Source: Bacillota bacterium (lineage in GTDB: Bacteria; Bacillota; Clostridia; Christensenellales; DTU072). Taken from it: 37,142 nt of DNA. The stretch spans positions 1 through 37,142 of the forward strand of contig WQYD01000010.1 of the NCBI GenBank assembly GCA_009781445.1. Reading direction: 5' to 3'. The notes under the pieces are model-generated. The model was given only the letters and a program-made list of their open reading frames with translations, was not told the origin of the DNA and ran no database searches. The position numbers and the translations under genes are program-made. This document shows, piece by piece, positions 16,152 to 24,652 of this stretch; the stretch's first letter is position 1, and every line of letters begins with the position of its first letter.

Positions 16152-16913
16152 TTATTTGTTGATTTCTGAAATTAATTTTTTTGCTTCTAACGAATTAATA
16201 TCAATAATTCCCATTATCGGCGGAGTAACAAATGGTCGCATATCGTTTTTTACAGGCAAAAACTTGTATGCGTTACATACTCCCTTAGGCACTTTCCCAG
16301 CCCAAATACCATAGCTTTCGTTGATAACCGCCAAAACATATTGTCCATTGTTTATAGCTGACCCATGAACAATCCCAATATTCAGCATAAGCTCATTACA
16401 AAGATATAAACTAAACGTATTGTTGTTTTGCGCCCTAGCCTCAAAAATTTGGCTGTACATTACTACATACATATTCTTATTGACGCTTTCCCCTTGGGGA
16501 CTTTTAATACTTCGGTTTTGTTGCTCGGTTTCCAGCGGTTTACTTACTACGGTTGCTTTGGACGATGACGAAACACTCTGCGATTTATTATGCGTGGATG
16601 TGATTTGATGGGTTTTTGGCGCAATATTATCCCCTTGTTGATACCTTTGCTTGTTTAAGTTTCCTCCCCAACCCTTTTTTCCGATGCAATGCATAATAGC
16701 GGCCACTACAAAAAAAGAGCACCACAAAATCACGCCTAACCAAATAACCGGAGCGTTCTTCATTATCATTAGTACTAAGTTCGTTATGGACAAAACTCCT
16801 AGTATCAAGAATATAATTCCCGGTGTTTTGTTGCGGTTACGAAGCTCGTTAATCCCTCTTATTGGCGTAATTATTGTTAAAAACAATAGAAAAGCTAATA
16901 TTTCATATCCCAT
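16152..16913 (-). CDS. Membrane protein with shared C-terminal domain (253 aa)
   Basis: Three hydrophobic helices lie in the first 80 residues (ILAFLLFLTIITPI, GIIFLILGVLSITNLVLMIM, VIWLGVILWCSFFVVAAIM). A polar, Ser/Gln/Asn-rich linker follows (about 85-145). A C-terminal domain of about 110 residues ends NAYKFLPVKND...GIIDINSLEAKKLISEI. That domain matches the 99-aa protein and the Sel1 protein C-terminus, so this is the membrane-tethered form. The order suggests a membrane anchor for the machinery encoded upstream. No enzyme motif is seen. Confidence 0.7.
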   Translation of the reverse strand: MGYEILAFLLFLTIITPIRGINELRNRNKTPGIIFLILGVLSITNLVLMIMKNAPVIWLGVILWCSFFVVAAIMHCIGKKGWGGNLNKQRYQQGDNIAPKTHQITSTHNKSQSVSSSSKATVVSKPLETEQQNRSIKSPQGESVNKNMYVVMYSQIFEARAQNNNTFSLYLCNELMLNIGIVHGSAINNGQYVLAVINESYGIWAGKVPKGVCNAYKFLPVKNDMRPFVTPPIMGIIDINSLEAKKLISEINK

Positions 16914-16964
16914 GTTGTTTATTCCTCATTGTAAAACAATTCATTCTTTTACGATTATGCATTA

Positions 16965-18632
16965 TTATCTTCTCCCGTTGAGAAGCAATATGCTTTTTTC
17001 TGTGATATTCTGCCCCTTGCTACTTGATGCGATGTATCCACTTCGAATCAAAAACGGCTTTCTGAATTTTTGATAATTCTCTAATTTCAGATTGACTTTG
17101 CTAACAAGGTTCTCTTCGCTAAGCGAGTAATTCGGCGCACTCTCTAAGGCTTCCAGTATCTCAATGTCCTTTGCGTAAAGTCCGTTGACATCTACGCCCA
17201 ACTCGGAAAACAACTCTGATGTCATGTTTTCGTCAATTTCGGTTTTGCCCGACAGCTTTGCTTTTTGGCGTAGCTTAATAATATACGACTCAATTTCACG
17301 CAATGAGGAGCGTCCTCTAGGTACTATCTGACTTTTTGCTTCATCGGAAATCCGCAACCCGAAATGTGCGGCCTTGCCGTCAATTATATATTTAAGTTCT
17401 TGGACGGTGTAATCCTCCAATTCGCAAATAAGTCCTTTATTGAACCTATCATAGACGGTTTCTAAAATGCCATGCTCATCGGTTGTTGCCGCAATAAAAG
17501 TAAACTCCGGCATCGGCAAGTTGACAGCTTCGCCGTTCACAAGGTTTGAGTAAACTCTGCTCTGCAACAAAGTAAGTAAGCGGCTTTGAATATCCATCGG
17601 TAAAGCGTGAATTTCATCTACAGCAATAACGACCGAGGTGCCTTCTTTTGCGATCCGTTCCAAAAACAAATCAAAACTTCTGCGGGATGATACATCGTTT
17701 TTCATTGACGATGCATCAAAAAACTCGCATTTTACCCCGAGTTCGTTTGCGGTTAATTGCATGAGTGTCGTTTTTCCAAGGCCTTTGCCACCCAAGAACA
17801 ACACTCCGCCCTTACCCGCGATGCCTTTTTTGCCGTCCATTTTTGCTTCGGCTATAGCGTCTTTAAGCGCTCTAACCGTTTTTGATTGACCAATAAATTC
17901 ACTTAGCGTTTTTGGCTCAAATGCATTAGACTGTTCTGCTACGGCAGGTTTTTCGATTGGCTTAGCCTGTGGGAGTGCAACAGCTTTAGGTTTTTCTTGT
18001 TCCTCAACCGAACTTTGTACTTCGGACACACTTTCAGTAACCGCTTTTTTTGCGACAGGTTTTGCCATAGGTTGAATAGGCTCAACACTCTCGCGCAAAT
18101 TTGCAAGCCTTCTGTCAATTTCGCTTTCTTCGGAAACAATTTCGCCACCAACGAGCTTGTCTATTTCGGAATCCAACATATCTGATAACGATGCCGATGA
18201 TACAAATGTGTCTGATGAATTATTCAAAAAGTCGCCCATCTTATCGCTTGCAAAATCCGCCTTCTGCATTGCTTTGTTGAATAGCTTCTCAGCTTTTTCG
18301 AAGTTCATTGACGCCGCCGCTTTTGATAGTTCCTTACTGACAGAACCCATGCCCGCAACAAACCCACTAGACAGCTTGGCAAAGTCAGCGTACTGCGCGA
18401 TAAGTTCCATGTTAGAAAGCATCTCCTCCGCTTTTGCTAGTTGCATCATCGTGGTTTTGAGGCCACTTCTCGCAATTTGATACAACGCATAAGCGTTTTT
18501 AGCTCTTGCTTGCTTTGCTTTTTCGATATAAGAATCTTTTAGCCTTGCCGCGCCATCAATAAACCTCTTGAGTTCTTGCGTGGTACGCCGTACTGCGGTT
18601 TTTCTCTTATACTCTTTTGATATCTTTGCCAT
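16965..18632 (-). CDS. ESCRT-III-like domain fused to RuvB-like AAA+ ATPase
   Basis: Residues 1-180 are helical and basic at the start, with acidic residues later. They align by eye along their length with the stand-alone protein at 22998: GFVAGMGSVSKELS matches GFLGGMESVCAELA. They end in ESEIDRRLANLR (169-180), which fits the MIM1 pattern E..I..RL..LR. A Pro/Ala/Glu-rich linker covers 181-235. Residues 240-555 are AAA+ of RuvB type: FIGQSKTVRAL, Walker A GGKGLGKT (281-288), Walker B VVIAVDEIH, sensor-1 FIAATTDEHG, DRF with the arginine finger (R396), the YTVQEL segment and a RuvB-like winged helix ending RKPFLIRSGYI. It is not the housekeeping RuvB, which lacks the N-terminal region. I infer an ATPase that remodels or is recruited to ESCRT-like polymers. 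Confidence 0.8.
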   Translation of the reverse strand: MAKISKEYKRKTAVRRTTQELKRFIDGAARLKDSYIEKAKQARAKNAYALYQIARSGLKTTMMQLAKAEEMLSNMELIAQYADFAKLSSGFVAGMGSVSKELSKAAASMNFEKAEKLFNKAMQKADFASDKMGDFLNNSSDTFVSSASLSDMLDSEIDKLVGGEIVSEESEIDRRLANLRESVEPIQPMAKPVAKKAVTESVSEVQSSVEEQEKPKAVALPQAKPIEKPAVAEQSNAFEPKTLSEFIGQSKTVRALKDAIAEAKMDGKKGIAGKGGVLFLGGKGLGKTTLMQLTANELGVKCEFFDASSMKNDVSSRRSFDLFLERIAKEGTSVVIAVDEIHALPMDIQSRLLTLLQSRVYSNLVNGEAVNLPMPEFTFIAATTDEHGILETVYDRFNKGLICELEDYTVQELKYIIDGKAAHFGLRISDEAKSQIVPRGRSSLREIESYIIKLRQKAKLSGKTEIDENMTSELFSELGVDVNGLYAKDIEILEALESAPNYSLSEENLVSKVNLKLENYQKFRKPFLIRSGYIASSSKGQNITEKSILLLNGRR

Positions 18633-18654
18633 TTTCTAAATATCCTCCTTGCCT

Positions 18655-19773
18655 TTACTTCCCGATTACAGCTTGCACATCTTGGGTGGTTATTGTTACA
18701 AGCTCATTATCGTCTGCTCGTTCCAACATTGACGAAAGGCGTTTTGCCTGCTTAACGATAATTTTTTCATACAAATTACGCGCGCCTCGAGCGTTGGCAA
18801 AGTCCCCTTGACGCTGTTTGTAAACTTCTGCAAAATGATTCGCCACAAGTTCCATAGCGTCGTCTGTAATCGTGTATTTTTCTGCTACTATTTTGCCAAA
18901 AATTTCAGAAAGTTCTGCATCTTTATAATCGTCGAATTCTATATAGGTGTTAAATCTGCTTTTAAGGCCGGGGTTGCTGGCAATAAAGCCCTCCATAGGT
19001 TTTGTGTAGCCTGCAACAATAAGAACGAATTTGTCGCGCTTGTCCTCCATTTCCTTTAGGAGGGTGTTTATTGCCTCTTTCCCAAAATCGTTTTCTGACT
19101 TTTCTGAAAGCGTATACGCTTCGTCAATAAACAACACTCCGCCCATTGCTGCCTCAACCGCTTTTTTCACAAGCGGCGCAGTATGTCCAACATATCCTCC
19201 AACAAGCGCGCCTCGGTCGGTTTCTACCAAATGCCCACGCTCAAGCAAACCTATTTCTTTGTATAACTGACCTATTATCCTTGCTACCGTTGTTTTGCCC
19301 GTGCCAGGGTTTCCCGTAAACACCAAGTGAAGTGACATTGACGAACTTCCGCTAATCCCTCTTTTTTTTCGCTCCAAGTTATATTCCGCAAGTTTTTTTA
19401 GCTCGTCGATGCTCTCTTTAACGGTCGCTAATCCTACCAACCTATTTAGCTCTTCCATGGCGGGAACACTTGAGTTTCCGCTTGGCTCTATTATGTTAAA
19501 CTTGGGGGTTGTCTCATTTTCGCCATTGGCGTCATTCTTTGCGCTAGAAATAACCTTCTTGCCATCTAATGCCTCAATCGTTTCCAAGATGCTTAAAACT
19601 CTTTTCTGGCGAGAAAGCTTTAACTCTCCGGTACTCTCGGCTACAATCTTTTTCAATGTTTCCGCTGCCAACATGAGTTGTCGCTTAGCTTCTTGTATGT
19701 TGCCTGCGTTCTTTGCGGCGATACCCTTTTCAAAATAGCTATTGAATGCGTCATTTAGAAATTCTGTATTCAT
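18655..19773 (-). CDS. MIT-like domain plus CbxX/CfxQ-type AAA+ ATPase (Vps4-like layout)
   Basis: Residues 5-70 (FNSYFEKGIAAKNAGNIQEA and on to ILETIEAL) have the pattern of an MIT three-helix bundle: Ala/Gly at the first helix contact, an xGxxxEA turn and an amphipathic third helix. After a linker the AAA+ core is clearly of the CbxX/CfxQ/SpoVK family: Walker A GNPGTGKT (154-161), ALVGGYVGHTAP, GGVLFIDEAYTL (D217, E218), DFGKEAINTLLKEMED, SNPGLKSRFN with the arginine finger R273, and ARGARNL. In eukaryotes Vps4 joins MIT to AAA and dismantles ESCRT-III. The same order here, beside proteins with MIM1-like tails, suggests an equivalent job. The AAA call is secure; the MIT call is by pattern and needs structure comparison. 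Confidence 0.85.
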   Translation of the reverse strand: MNTEFLNDAFNSYFEKGIAAKNAGNIQEAKRQLMLAAETLKKIVAESTGELKLSRQKRVLSILETIEALDGKKVISSAKNDANGENETTPKFNIIEPSGNSSVPAMEELNRLVGLATVKESIDELKKLAEYNLERKKRGISGSSSMSLHLVFTGNPGTGKTTVARIIGQLYKEIGLLERGHLVETDRGALVGGYVGHTAPLVKKAVEAAMGGVLFIDEAYTLSEKSENDFGKEAINTLLKEMEDKRDKFVLIVAGYTKPMEGFIASNPGLKSRFNTYIEFDDYKDAELSEIFGKIVAEKYTITDDAMELVANHFAEVYKQRQGDFANARGARNLYEKIIVKQAKRLSSMLERADDNELVTITTQDVQAVIGK

Positions 19774-19799
19774 TTTTCACCTCATTTATCCTTATCATT

Positions 19800-22187
19800 T
19801 CACACTATCCCTAACATGCCTAAACTATCTCGTGCCTCAAAGTGGTCAAATATTTCTCGGCTAGACAAATCATTGTCTTGAAATATTTCCTTGCACATAT
19901 CGTAGTTTTGAAATAGATACCGATCGATAGCAACTACCGCAGGTTGAAGAAATGGGGCTCCGGCATAATCGTCCATTAGAGCAAAGATTGCTGAAAAAGC
20001 CGTGGTATTTCTAATGTCACATAAAGCAAAAATATAGCCTAAACCATTAACCTCTCCGCCTATAGCAAGCCCTATAAAAATTTCAAACATATAGTAAGTA
20101 ACTACACCAACATAACAACTTTGACTTAAACTTATTGAATTTGGTGAGATTTCATCTATAAATTGAATTACATAATCTAGCGAATTCTCCTCAAAATATG
20201 TGACCATGAACATTGCCATGTATAACGCAGCATCATTTCCTGCTTTAGCTAATTGTAAAACCTCTGTTTTATGGTTCGCTACAAATATCAATGCTTTGGG
20301 GCAATCGGAAACGGCATTCGTTGTGGACATGCCTGCAATTGCAATCCCATACAAAGCCTCCGTCACTCCAATTTTGTACAACTCTATAAGCACATCAATA
20401 TTGTCAACAAAAAAATCGGACACATCATAGTGTGCCGAATAACCAAAGCTGCCTAATCCATTCATGTAAATCTCGGCTAAAGCAACGATTGCCTCATTTG
20501 CTTTAGAGCTTTTGCTTCTAATATACGAACCTATTAAACCAATGTGGAGTCTTGCTTTCTCAATGGCTACCGAATCCCAATCAAAATAATCGTCAAAAGG
20601 ATATTTGTACAACGGCAAAGTCCATTTCACATAAATCGTAATTGATTCTGTCAATGGAATATTAAAATCAAATGGTTGTAATTTTTTTGCATCACAAAAA
20701 TATCCGCCAAACACTTTCCCCGCACGAGCAGGATTTATTGGTCGCGTTAAGGATTCGCCCTCTTTGATGGTTATATTAAACTCTGAATTGAAAAAGTAGT
20801 CAGAAATCAGAACACTGATGTCTTGCGCCTCCCTCCATTTCGCGAACAGCATTATATCTGCAGAAAAATCTGTTGCGCTCAGATGCGTTATTGCCAAACC
20901 AATGCCAGCACTGTTTGAGAACCAACCCTCGAAGAAAAAGCTTGTTTTGGTTGGTTTGATTAGATAAGTCGCTACACCAAAAGTATGGCGCATAGGATAT
21001 TCTGCACCATGAACACCGCTAAAGCTTAATTCGCCAACATCATGATATGTTATAGTATAGGTCTGTGCCAACCAATGAGCATAGAGCGTTATAGCACTCT
21101 CGCCCAAAGGCATCGAATATAGCGAACTTGCCGCATAAATATTGCCTTCCCCATTTGGATTAAAGCACCAGCCTACAAAGTCATAGCCAAGCCTCATGTA
21201 TTCATTCGATGGTAGCGTTATGCTCGACCCTCCCTGTACATTTTTTATTGAGTCTACGCTTCCAACTGTAGCACCGTTTCCATTAAACATTAAGTCGTTG
21301 GACTTTATCTGCCACTTTGCAAATAGGGTAATGGCTCTATTGATAATTGATTCTGTTGTGTAAGGAACACCATCAAAATCAGCATTGTCATACCAACCTA
21401 CAAATACATAATTCTGCCGAGTTGGAGTTCGCAAATCCTCGATTGAACTATTAATAGGAATTATCATTTGTTGCGAATTGCCATTACCGCCCTGCAAGTC
21501 AAAGTTTACAATTACTTGTTGTTCCCACCTTGCAATAAGTTCGAGATTGTTAGTGACTCTTGTTCCAAATGCATATGCGATAAGTTCACCTGCTTCGTTA
21601 ATGGTGAACCATCCTTTAAAGATGTGACCTTCTCTAAAATCCGGAATAGGGTTGTACCATGTATTACCCGGAAGAAGTTGCGTATTTTTTCTTATATACC
21701 TAATCGCATGCGCACCATCAAATGTAGCGTCCTTGAACTCGATAGTTATAAGGGCATCCTTATGCACATATATTTTTTGTTCGCCGTTTTCTTCTATCAT
21801 AATTTGCGGATGTTCCTCTAAATCCGCAAACAATGAACTTCCAAACACCGGCTCGGTACCCATAAACATTTCAACCTCTTGAATTAACGCAAAACCATGT
21901 CCGTTCACTAGATTCTTTATGCGCCCACCTATAGCTTCGTTGCTACTACCCCCGCCACGAGCCCAACGCCAATCCGTGTCACTAATTTGTGTGAACACAA
22001 AAAAATCAAAACCATCTACGCGGTGTTCATTCTCAAAAAATCTTTCATATCTGCCCTCTCGAGGTCTTGCTCCATCCGGCACAAAATCCGTCCATGTCGT
22101 GTCTACTTTCGAACTGCAAGCCGAAAATATTAACATTGAAGCTAGACTTAATATTAGTGCCAACAACATTGTAAGCGTCTTTTTCAT
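19800..22187 (-). CDS. Lipoprotein with Listeria-Bacteroides (InlB/Flg_new) repeats
   Basis: The signal peptide ends in LIFSAC, with the lipid-modified Cys at residue 24, so the protein is anchored outside the membrane. After an N-terminal region there are about five repeats of the Listeria-Bacteroides type, recognisable by the GY.F.GW and ITLYAKW signatures: NYVFVGWYDNADFDG...ITLFAKW, YDFVGWCFNPNGEG...ITLYAHW, FFFEGWF...IMLFAKW and VFGGYFC...ITIYVKW. The C-terminal 250 residues are helical and Ala-rich without a known family. It overlaps the upstream gene by 4 bp and has AAGGAG. Such repeats usually mediate surface binding. Its place inside an otherwise cytosolic operon suggests a surface sensor or anchor. 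Confidence 0.82.
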   Translation of the reverse strand: MKKTLTMLLALILSLASMLIFSACSSKVDTTWTDFVPDGARPREGRYERFFENEHRVDGFDFFVFTQISDTDWRWARGGGSSNEAIGGRIKNLVNGHGFALIQEVEMFMGTEPVFGSSLFADLEEHPQIMIEENGEQKIYVHKDALITIEFKDATFDGAHAIRYIRKNTQLLPGNTWYNPIPDFREGHIFKGWFTINEAGELIAYAFGTRVTNNLELIARWEQQVIVNFDLQGGNGNSQQMIIPINSSIEDLRTPTRQNYVFVGWYDNADFDGVPYTTESIINRAITLFAKWQIKSNDLMFNGNGATVGSVDSIKNVQGGSSITLPSNEYMRLGYDFVGWCFNPNGEGNIYAASSLYSMPLGESAITLYAHWLAQTYTITYHDVGELSFSGVHGAEYPMRHTFGVATYLIKPTKTSFFFEGWFSNSAGIGLAITHLSATDFSADIMLFAKWREAQDISVLISDYFFNSEFNITIKEGESLTRPINPARAGKVFGGYFCDAKKLQPFDFNIPLTESITIYVKWTLPLYKYPFDDYFDWDSVAIEKARLHIGLIGSYIRSKSSKANEAIVALAEIYMNGLGSFGYSAHYDVSDFFVDNIDVLIELYKIGVTEALYGIAIAGMSTTNAVSDCPKALIFVANHKTEVLQLAKAGNDAALYMAMFMVTYFEENSLDYVIQFIDEISPNSISLSQSCYVGVVTYYMFEIFIGLAIGGEVNGLGYIFALCDIRNTTAFSAIFALMDDYAGAPFLQPAVVAIDRYLFQNYDMCKEIFQDNDLSSREIFDHFEARDSLGMLGIV

Positions 22188-22990
22188 AACGCCTTCTCCT
22201 TCGAGTAAAACTTATGCTTAAGCAATGCTTGAATAAAGGCAATCGCTGTCACTGCAACTGTAAGTCCAGCATATAGCCCGCAGAACTGTGCGGTACTCCA
22301 TGTTGAAACATCTCCAAAAAAGAATGTAAGCCATGCCGGCGGAAACAAAACTACAGCCATTGGCAGCGTCATTATTAATCTAATAGTGAACAATAGCCAA
22401 ACTTTTTTAGTGCTTGGATTCTTATTTAAGCCCATTTTTATGTTAAGTGACTTTATTAGAATGTTAATTCCTGCTCCAATGTATGGAGCCCATTTTTTCT
22501 CTTTATAACAAGGCTCCTTCTTTATTCGGACATATCGAATTACATATAGAACAAATGTCAAGACCAATGAAATTGCTAAAACCAAACCAAATGTAGTCCC
22601 TGAAAAATAATTTATCCAACCACCTGTCGGTTCTCTGTTGGGATTGTTAGAAGCAATCTGTGCCAACAGTATCCAACCCCAAATTACAACTATCGTCATG
22701 ATAGCCCAAGTAAATAAAAAAGCCAAACCACCCGCCAAAAAACCATCTGCATCTTGCTTTTCTTGTTCTATATCACTTTTTAGTCTTTCAGCTTTTCTCT
22801 GCGCATTACGCTCTTTCTTTTGCTCAAACTGATAATCACTTTTTACATCATCTGAAATATTGGACGAATCAATATGTAGCTCACAATTCGCACATGACCA
22901 AAGTCTGCCGCCGTTTGTTGTAACCGCATCTCCGCCACAGCATGTGCATTTATATGTTGTCGAATACTTTCTGTTCATCTCTCCAATCAT
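22184..22990 (-). CDS. Zinc-ribbon polytopic membrane protein
   Basis: A Cys4 ribbon (CTCCGGDAV...CANCELH) at residues 14-36 precedes a charged coiled-coil stretch (FEQKKERNAQRKAERLKSDI). Four strong hydrophobic segments follow, near residues 83-108, 125-150, 198-222 and 235-260. The ribbon and helix region should face the cytoplasm. The start is uncertain: ATG at 22990 lies directly after GGGA, and ATG at 22978 directly after GGAGAG. I see no transport motif. It is co-translated with the lipoprotein gene and could be its membrane partner. Confidence 0.75.
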   Translation of the reverse strand: MIGEMNRKYSTTYKCTCCGGDAVTTNGGRLWSCANCELHIDSSNISDDVKSDYQFEQKKERNAQRKAERLKSDIEQEKQDADGFLAGGLAFLFTWAIMTIVVIWGWILLAQIASNNPNREPTGGWINYFSGTTFGLVLAISLVLTFVLYVIRYVRIKKEPCYKEKKWAPYIGAGINILIKSLNIKMGLNKNPSTKKVWLLFTIRLIMTLPMAVVLFPPAWLTFFFGDVSTWSTAQFCGLYAGLTVAVTAIAFIQALLKHKFYSKEKAL

Positions 22991-22997
22991 TCCCTTT

Positions 22998-23588
22998 CTA
23001 TGCTTTGTTTGATTGCAACCGCTTCATTTTCTCTTCGATTTGCTTATCTAAATCGTCGGTTGCGTCGATTCTATAAATCTCTTCCTTCTCAATCATGTCC
23101 TGAATTTGTCTTGACAGCGTAGGGTCAAGTTCCATGTCCATAGTTTCAAAACCAAGCGTCATATCGTTCATCATTGAATCAAGACCTTCAAACATTCCGC
23201 CGACGCTACTCATGGCTCCATCAAAGCCTTTTAGCACTTTATCAAACTTTAAGCCTTTTGTGCTTTGCGCGAGTTCTGCACAGACGCTTTCCATTCCGCC
23301 CAAGAAGCCCTTACTCATGTCTGCCACATCTTTGAGTGTCATAACGATTTCTATTGTGGAAATCATCTTTTCAACCTTGTTTTTTAGTGACAAAGTAGTC
23401 GCAAGTCCAAAACACGCAAGCTTAAACGATGCGTTGTCATTATTTGTTTTTGCTTTTTTGGCTTTGGCAAGCAACTCGGCTTTTTTATCCTCTGACTTAG
23501 CGACAAATTCTGCCATATCACGCAAAGAAGCCCTTACCTTTGCTTTCATATCTACAGCATCAATTTCTTTTTTCTTTTTACTAAACAT
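22998..23588 (-). CDS. Stand-alone ESCRT-III/Snf7-like protein
   Basis: The 196-aa protein is almost wholly helical. It has a strongly basic N-terminal half (MFSKKKKEID, KAELLAKAKKAK) and an acidic C-terminal half (MDMELDP, DMIEKEE). That charge split and length are typical of ESCRT-III subunits. It aligns without large gaps with the first 180 residues of the RuvB-like fusion: KAK.A...N..A...A..GL.TT, then S.GF..GM.SV..EL and F.K......AM. The tail DKQIEEKMKRLQ (181-192) fits MIM1 spacing, (D/E)xxLxxRLxxL. PspA/Vipp1 are the known bacterial ESCRT-III relatives; this is shorter and has no PspA signature I can see. GGGAG precedes the ATG. Family assignment is inference from pattern. Confidence 0.7.
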   Translation of the reverse strand: MFSKKKKEIDAVDMKAKVRASLRDMAEFVAKSEDKKAELLAKAKKAKTNNDNASFKLACFGLATTLSLKNKVEKMISTIEIVMTLKDVADMSKGFLGGMESVCAELAQSTKGLKFDKVLKGFDGAMSSVGGMFEGLDSMMNDMTLGFETMDMELDPTLSRQIQDMIEKEEIYRIDATDDLDKQIEEKMKRLQSNKA

Positions 23589-23591
23589 CGT

Positions 23592-24641
23592 TTATTCTCC
23601 CTGCTTTTTTTTGCTCGCTTCCGCTTCTGCCGCTTCCCGATCCGCCCATGGATCTAAAACCTTTGCGCTTTCATGTCTCAGAGCGTCCGATTCCATTCTT
23701 GCTTCATATTCTCCTTCCGATCTTTTCGGTGCTGCTGTTTGTGCGACTATTTTCTTAACATCGCCAAGAATACCGTCAACCTTATCCCTGCCAGATTGTA
23801 CCTTTTTCGATATTTCCTCAAATATCTTAGATTCCTTCTTAAGCTCCTCGACAATGTTTGCACCCTCAGCAGATTGGCTTGTGGCGATAATTTTTTTGAG
23901 TCCTGATTCATCAATAACGCCTTGAATTTCTTTGTTTTGCTTGATTTCGTAATCTAACTCATTTTCAAACCTTTCAAGTCTTTTTATCTCGTCAGCCAAT
24001 TGGTTGTACTGCGCCGCATAAGTACTTTTATTTGCAGGATCCGCTTTGCCTTTTTGAAATATCTCTTCCATTAAAAATTGCTTGCATTTTTTCTCGCAGA
24101 GCATTTTTTGCATGCGTATGGCGAATGAAGCAATGACGAATTCGATATTCCATTTTTTCGCAAGTGCTTCCCTTGTAGATTCTCTTTCACGATACGCAAA
24201 TCTTTGATATTCAGGCAATATAGCAAGTTCTTTTTCTGTATAAACCTTTCCTGCGTCAGACATTAAATCTGTACGCTCAAGAAGCTGCTCTCTTATCAAA
24301 TTAGCGCAAGTATTAAACATCCCGCGATTGCTTTCAAGCATATACTGCTCAATCATCGTAGGATTCCTGTTCGGTTCAACCATATGTTTAATCCCATTAT
24401 ATTTCTCAAAAAGAAGCCTCGTTTTTGTGTCTAGCTCCGTTGCCCGCCTATCCGAAGTCGGCGGTGCGTACTCTAGCTTAGATTTGATTTCAATCATCTG
24501 CCTGCGAATAATCTCATCCACACTATCCTTATTTATCAGCTGATCCAAAAATCTGATCAGTTGATTCTTAGACGCGTTCGCCTCCACTTTTCCCATTGCA
24601 GACTTGGCTTCCTCTTTTCCTTTCTTGTTGAAAAATCCCAT
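23592..24641 (-). CDS. Cytosolic coiled-coil protein (349 aa)
   Basis: There is no signal peptide or membrane helix. The sequence is charged and helical, with predicted coiled coil in ADEIKRLERFENELDYEIKQ and IVEELKKESKIFEEISKKVQ, and an acidic/basic tail (AAEAEASKKK). The N-terminus has a basic start, MGFFNKKGKEE, like the ESCRT-like protein 3 bp downstream. Three possible roles are a filament subunit, a bridging factor to the SPFH protein, or a PspA-like coiled-coil member. I cannot choose. AAGGAG precedes the ATG and the gene is tightly packed in the operon. Confidence 0.65.
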   Translation of the reverse strand: MGFFNKKGKEEAKSAMGKVEANASKNQLIRFLDQLINKDSVDEIIRRQMIEIKSKLEYAPPTSDRRATELDTKTRLLFEKYNGIKHMVEPNRNPTMIEQYMLESNRGMFNTCANLIREQLLERTDLMSDAGKVYTEKELAILPEYQRFAYRERESTREALAKKWNIEFVIASFAIRMQKMLCEKKCKQFLMEEIFQKGKADPANKSTYAAQYNQLADEIKRLERFENELDYEIKQNKEIQGVIDESGLKKIIATSQSAEGANIVEELKKESKIFEEISKKVQSGRDKVDGILGDVKKIVAQTAAPKRSEGEYEARMESDALRHESAKVLDPWADREAAEAEASKKKQGE

Positions 24642-24652
24642 TTTGTCTCTCC

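Noticed and set aside
16965-18632. Housekeeping RuvB
   Set aside because: The AAA+ and winged-helix parts are RuvB-like, but the 240-residue N-terminal ESCRT-like and linker region and the island context do not fit the housekeeping enzyme; no ruvA is nearby.
23592-24641. PspA/Vipp1 homologue
   Set aside because: It is coiled-coil and sits beside ESCRT-like genes, but I could not see PspA signatures and the length is greater; left as unknown.
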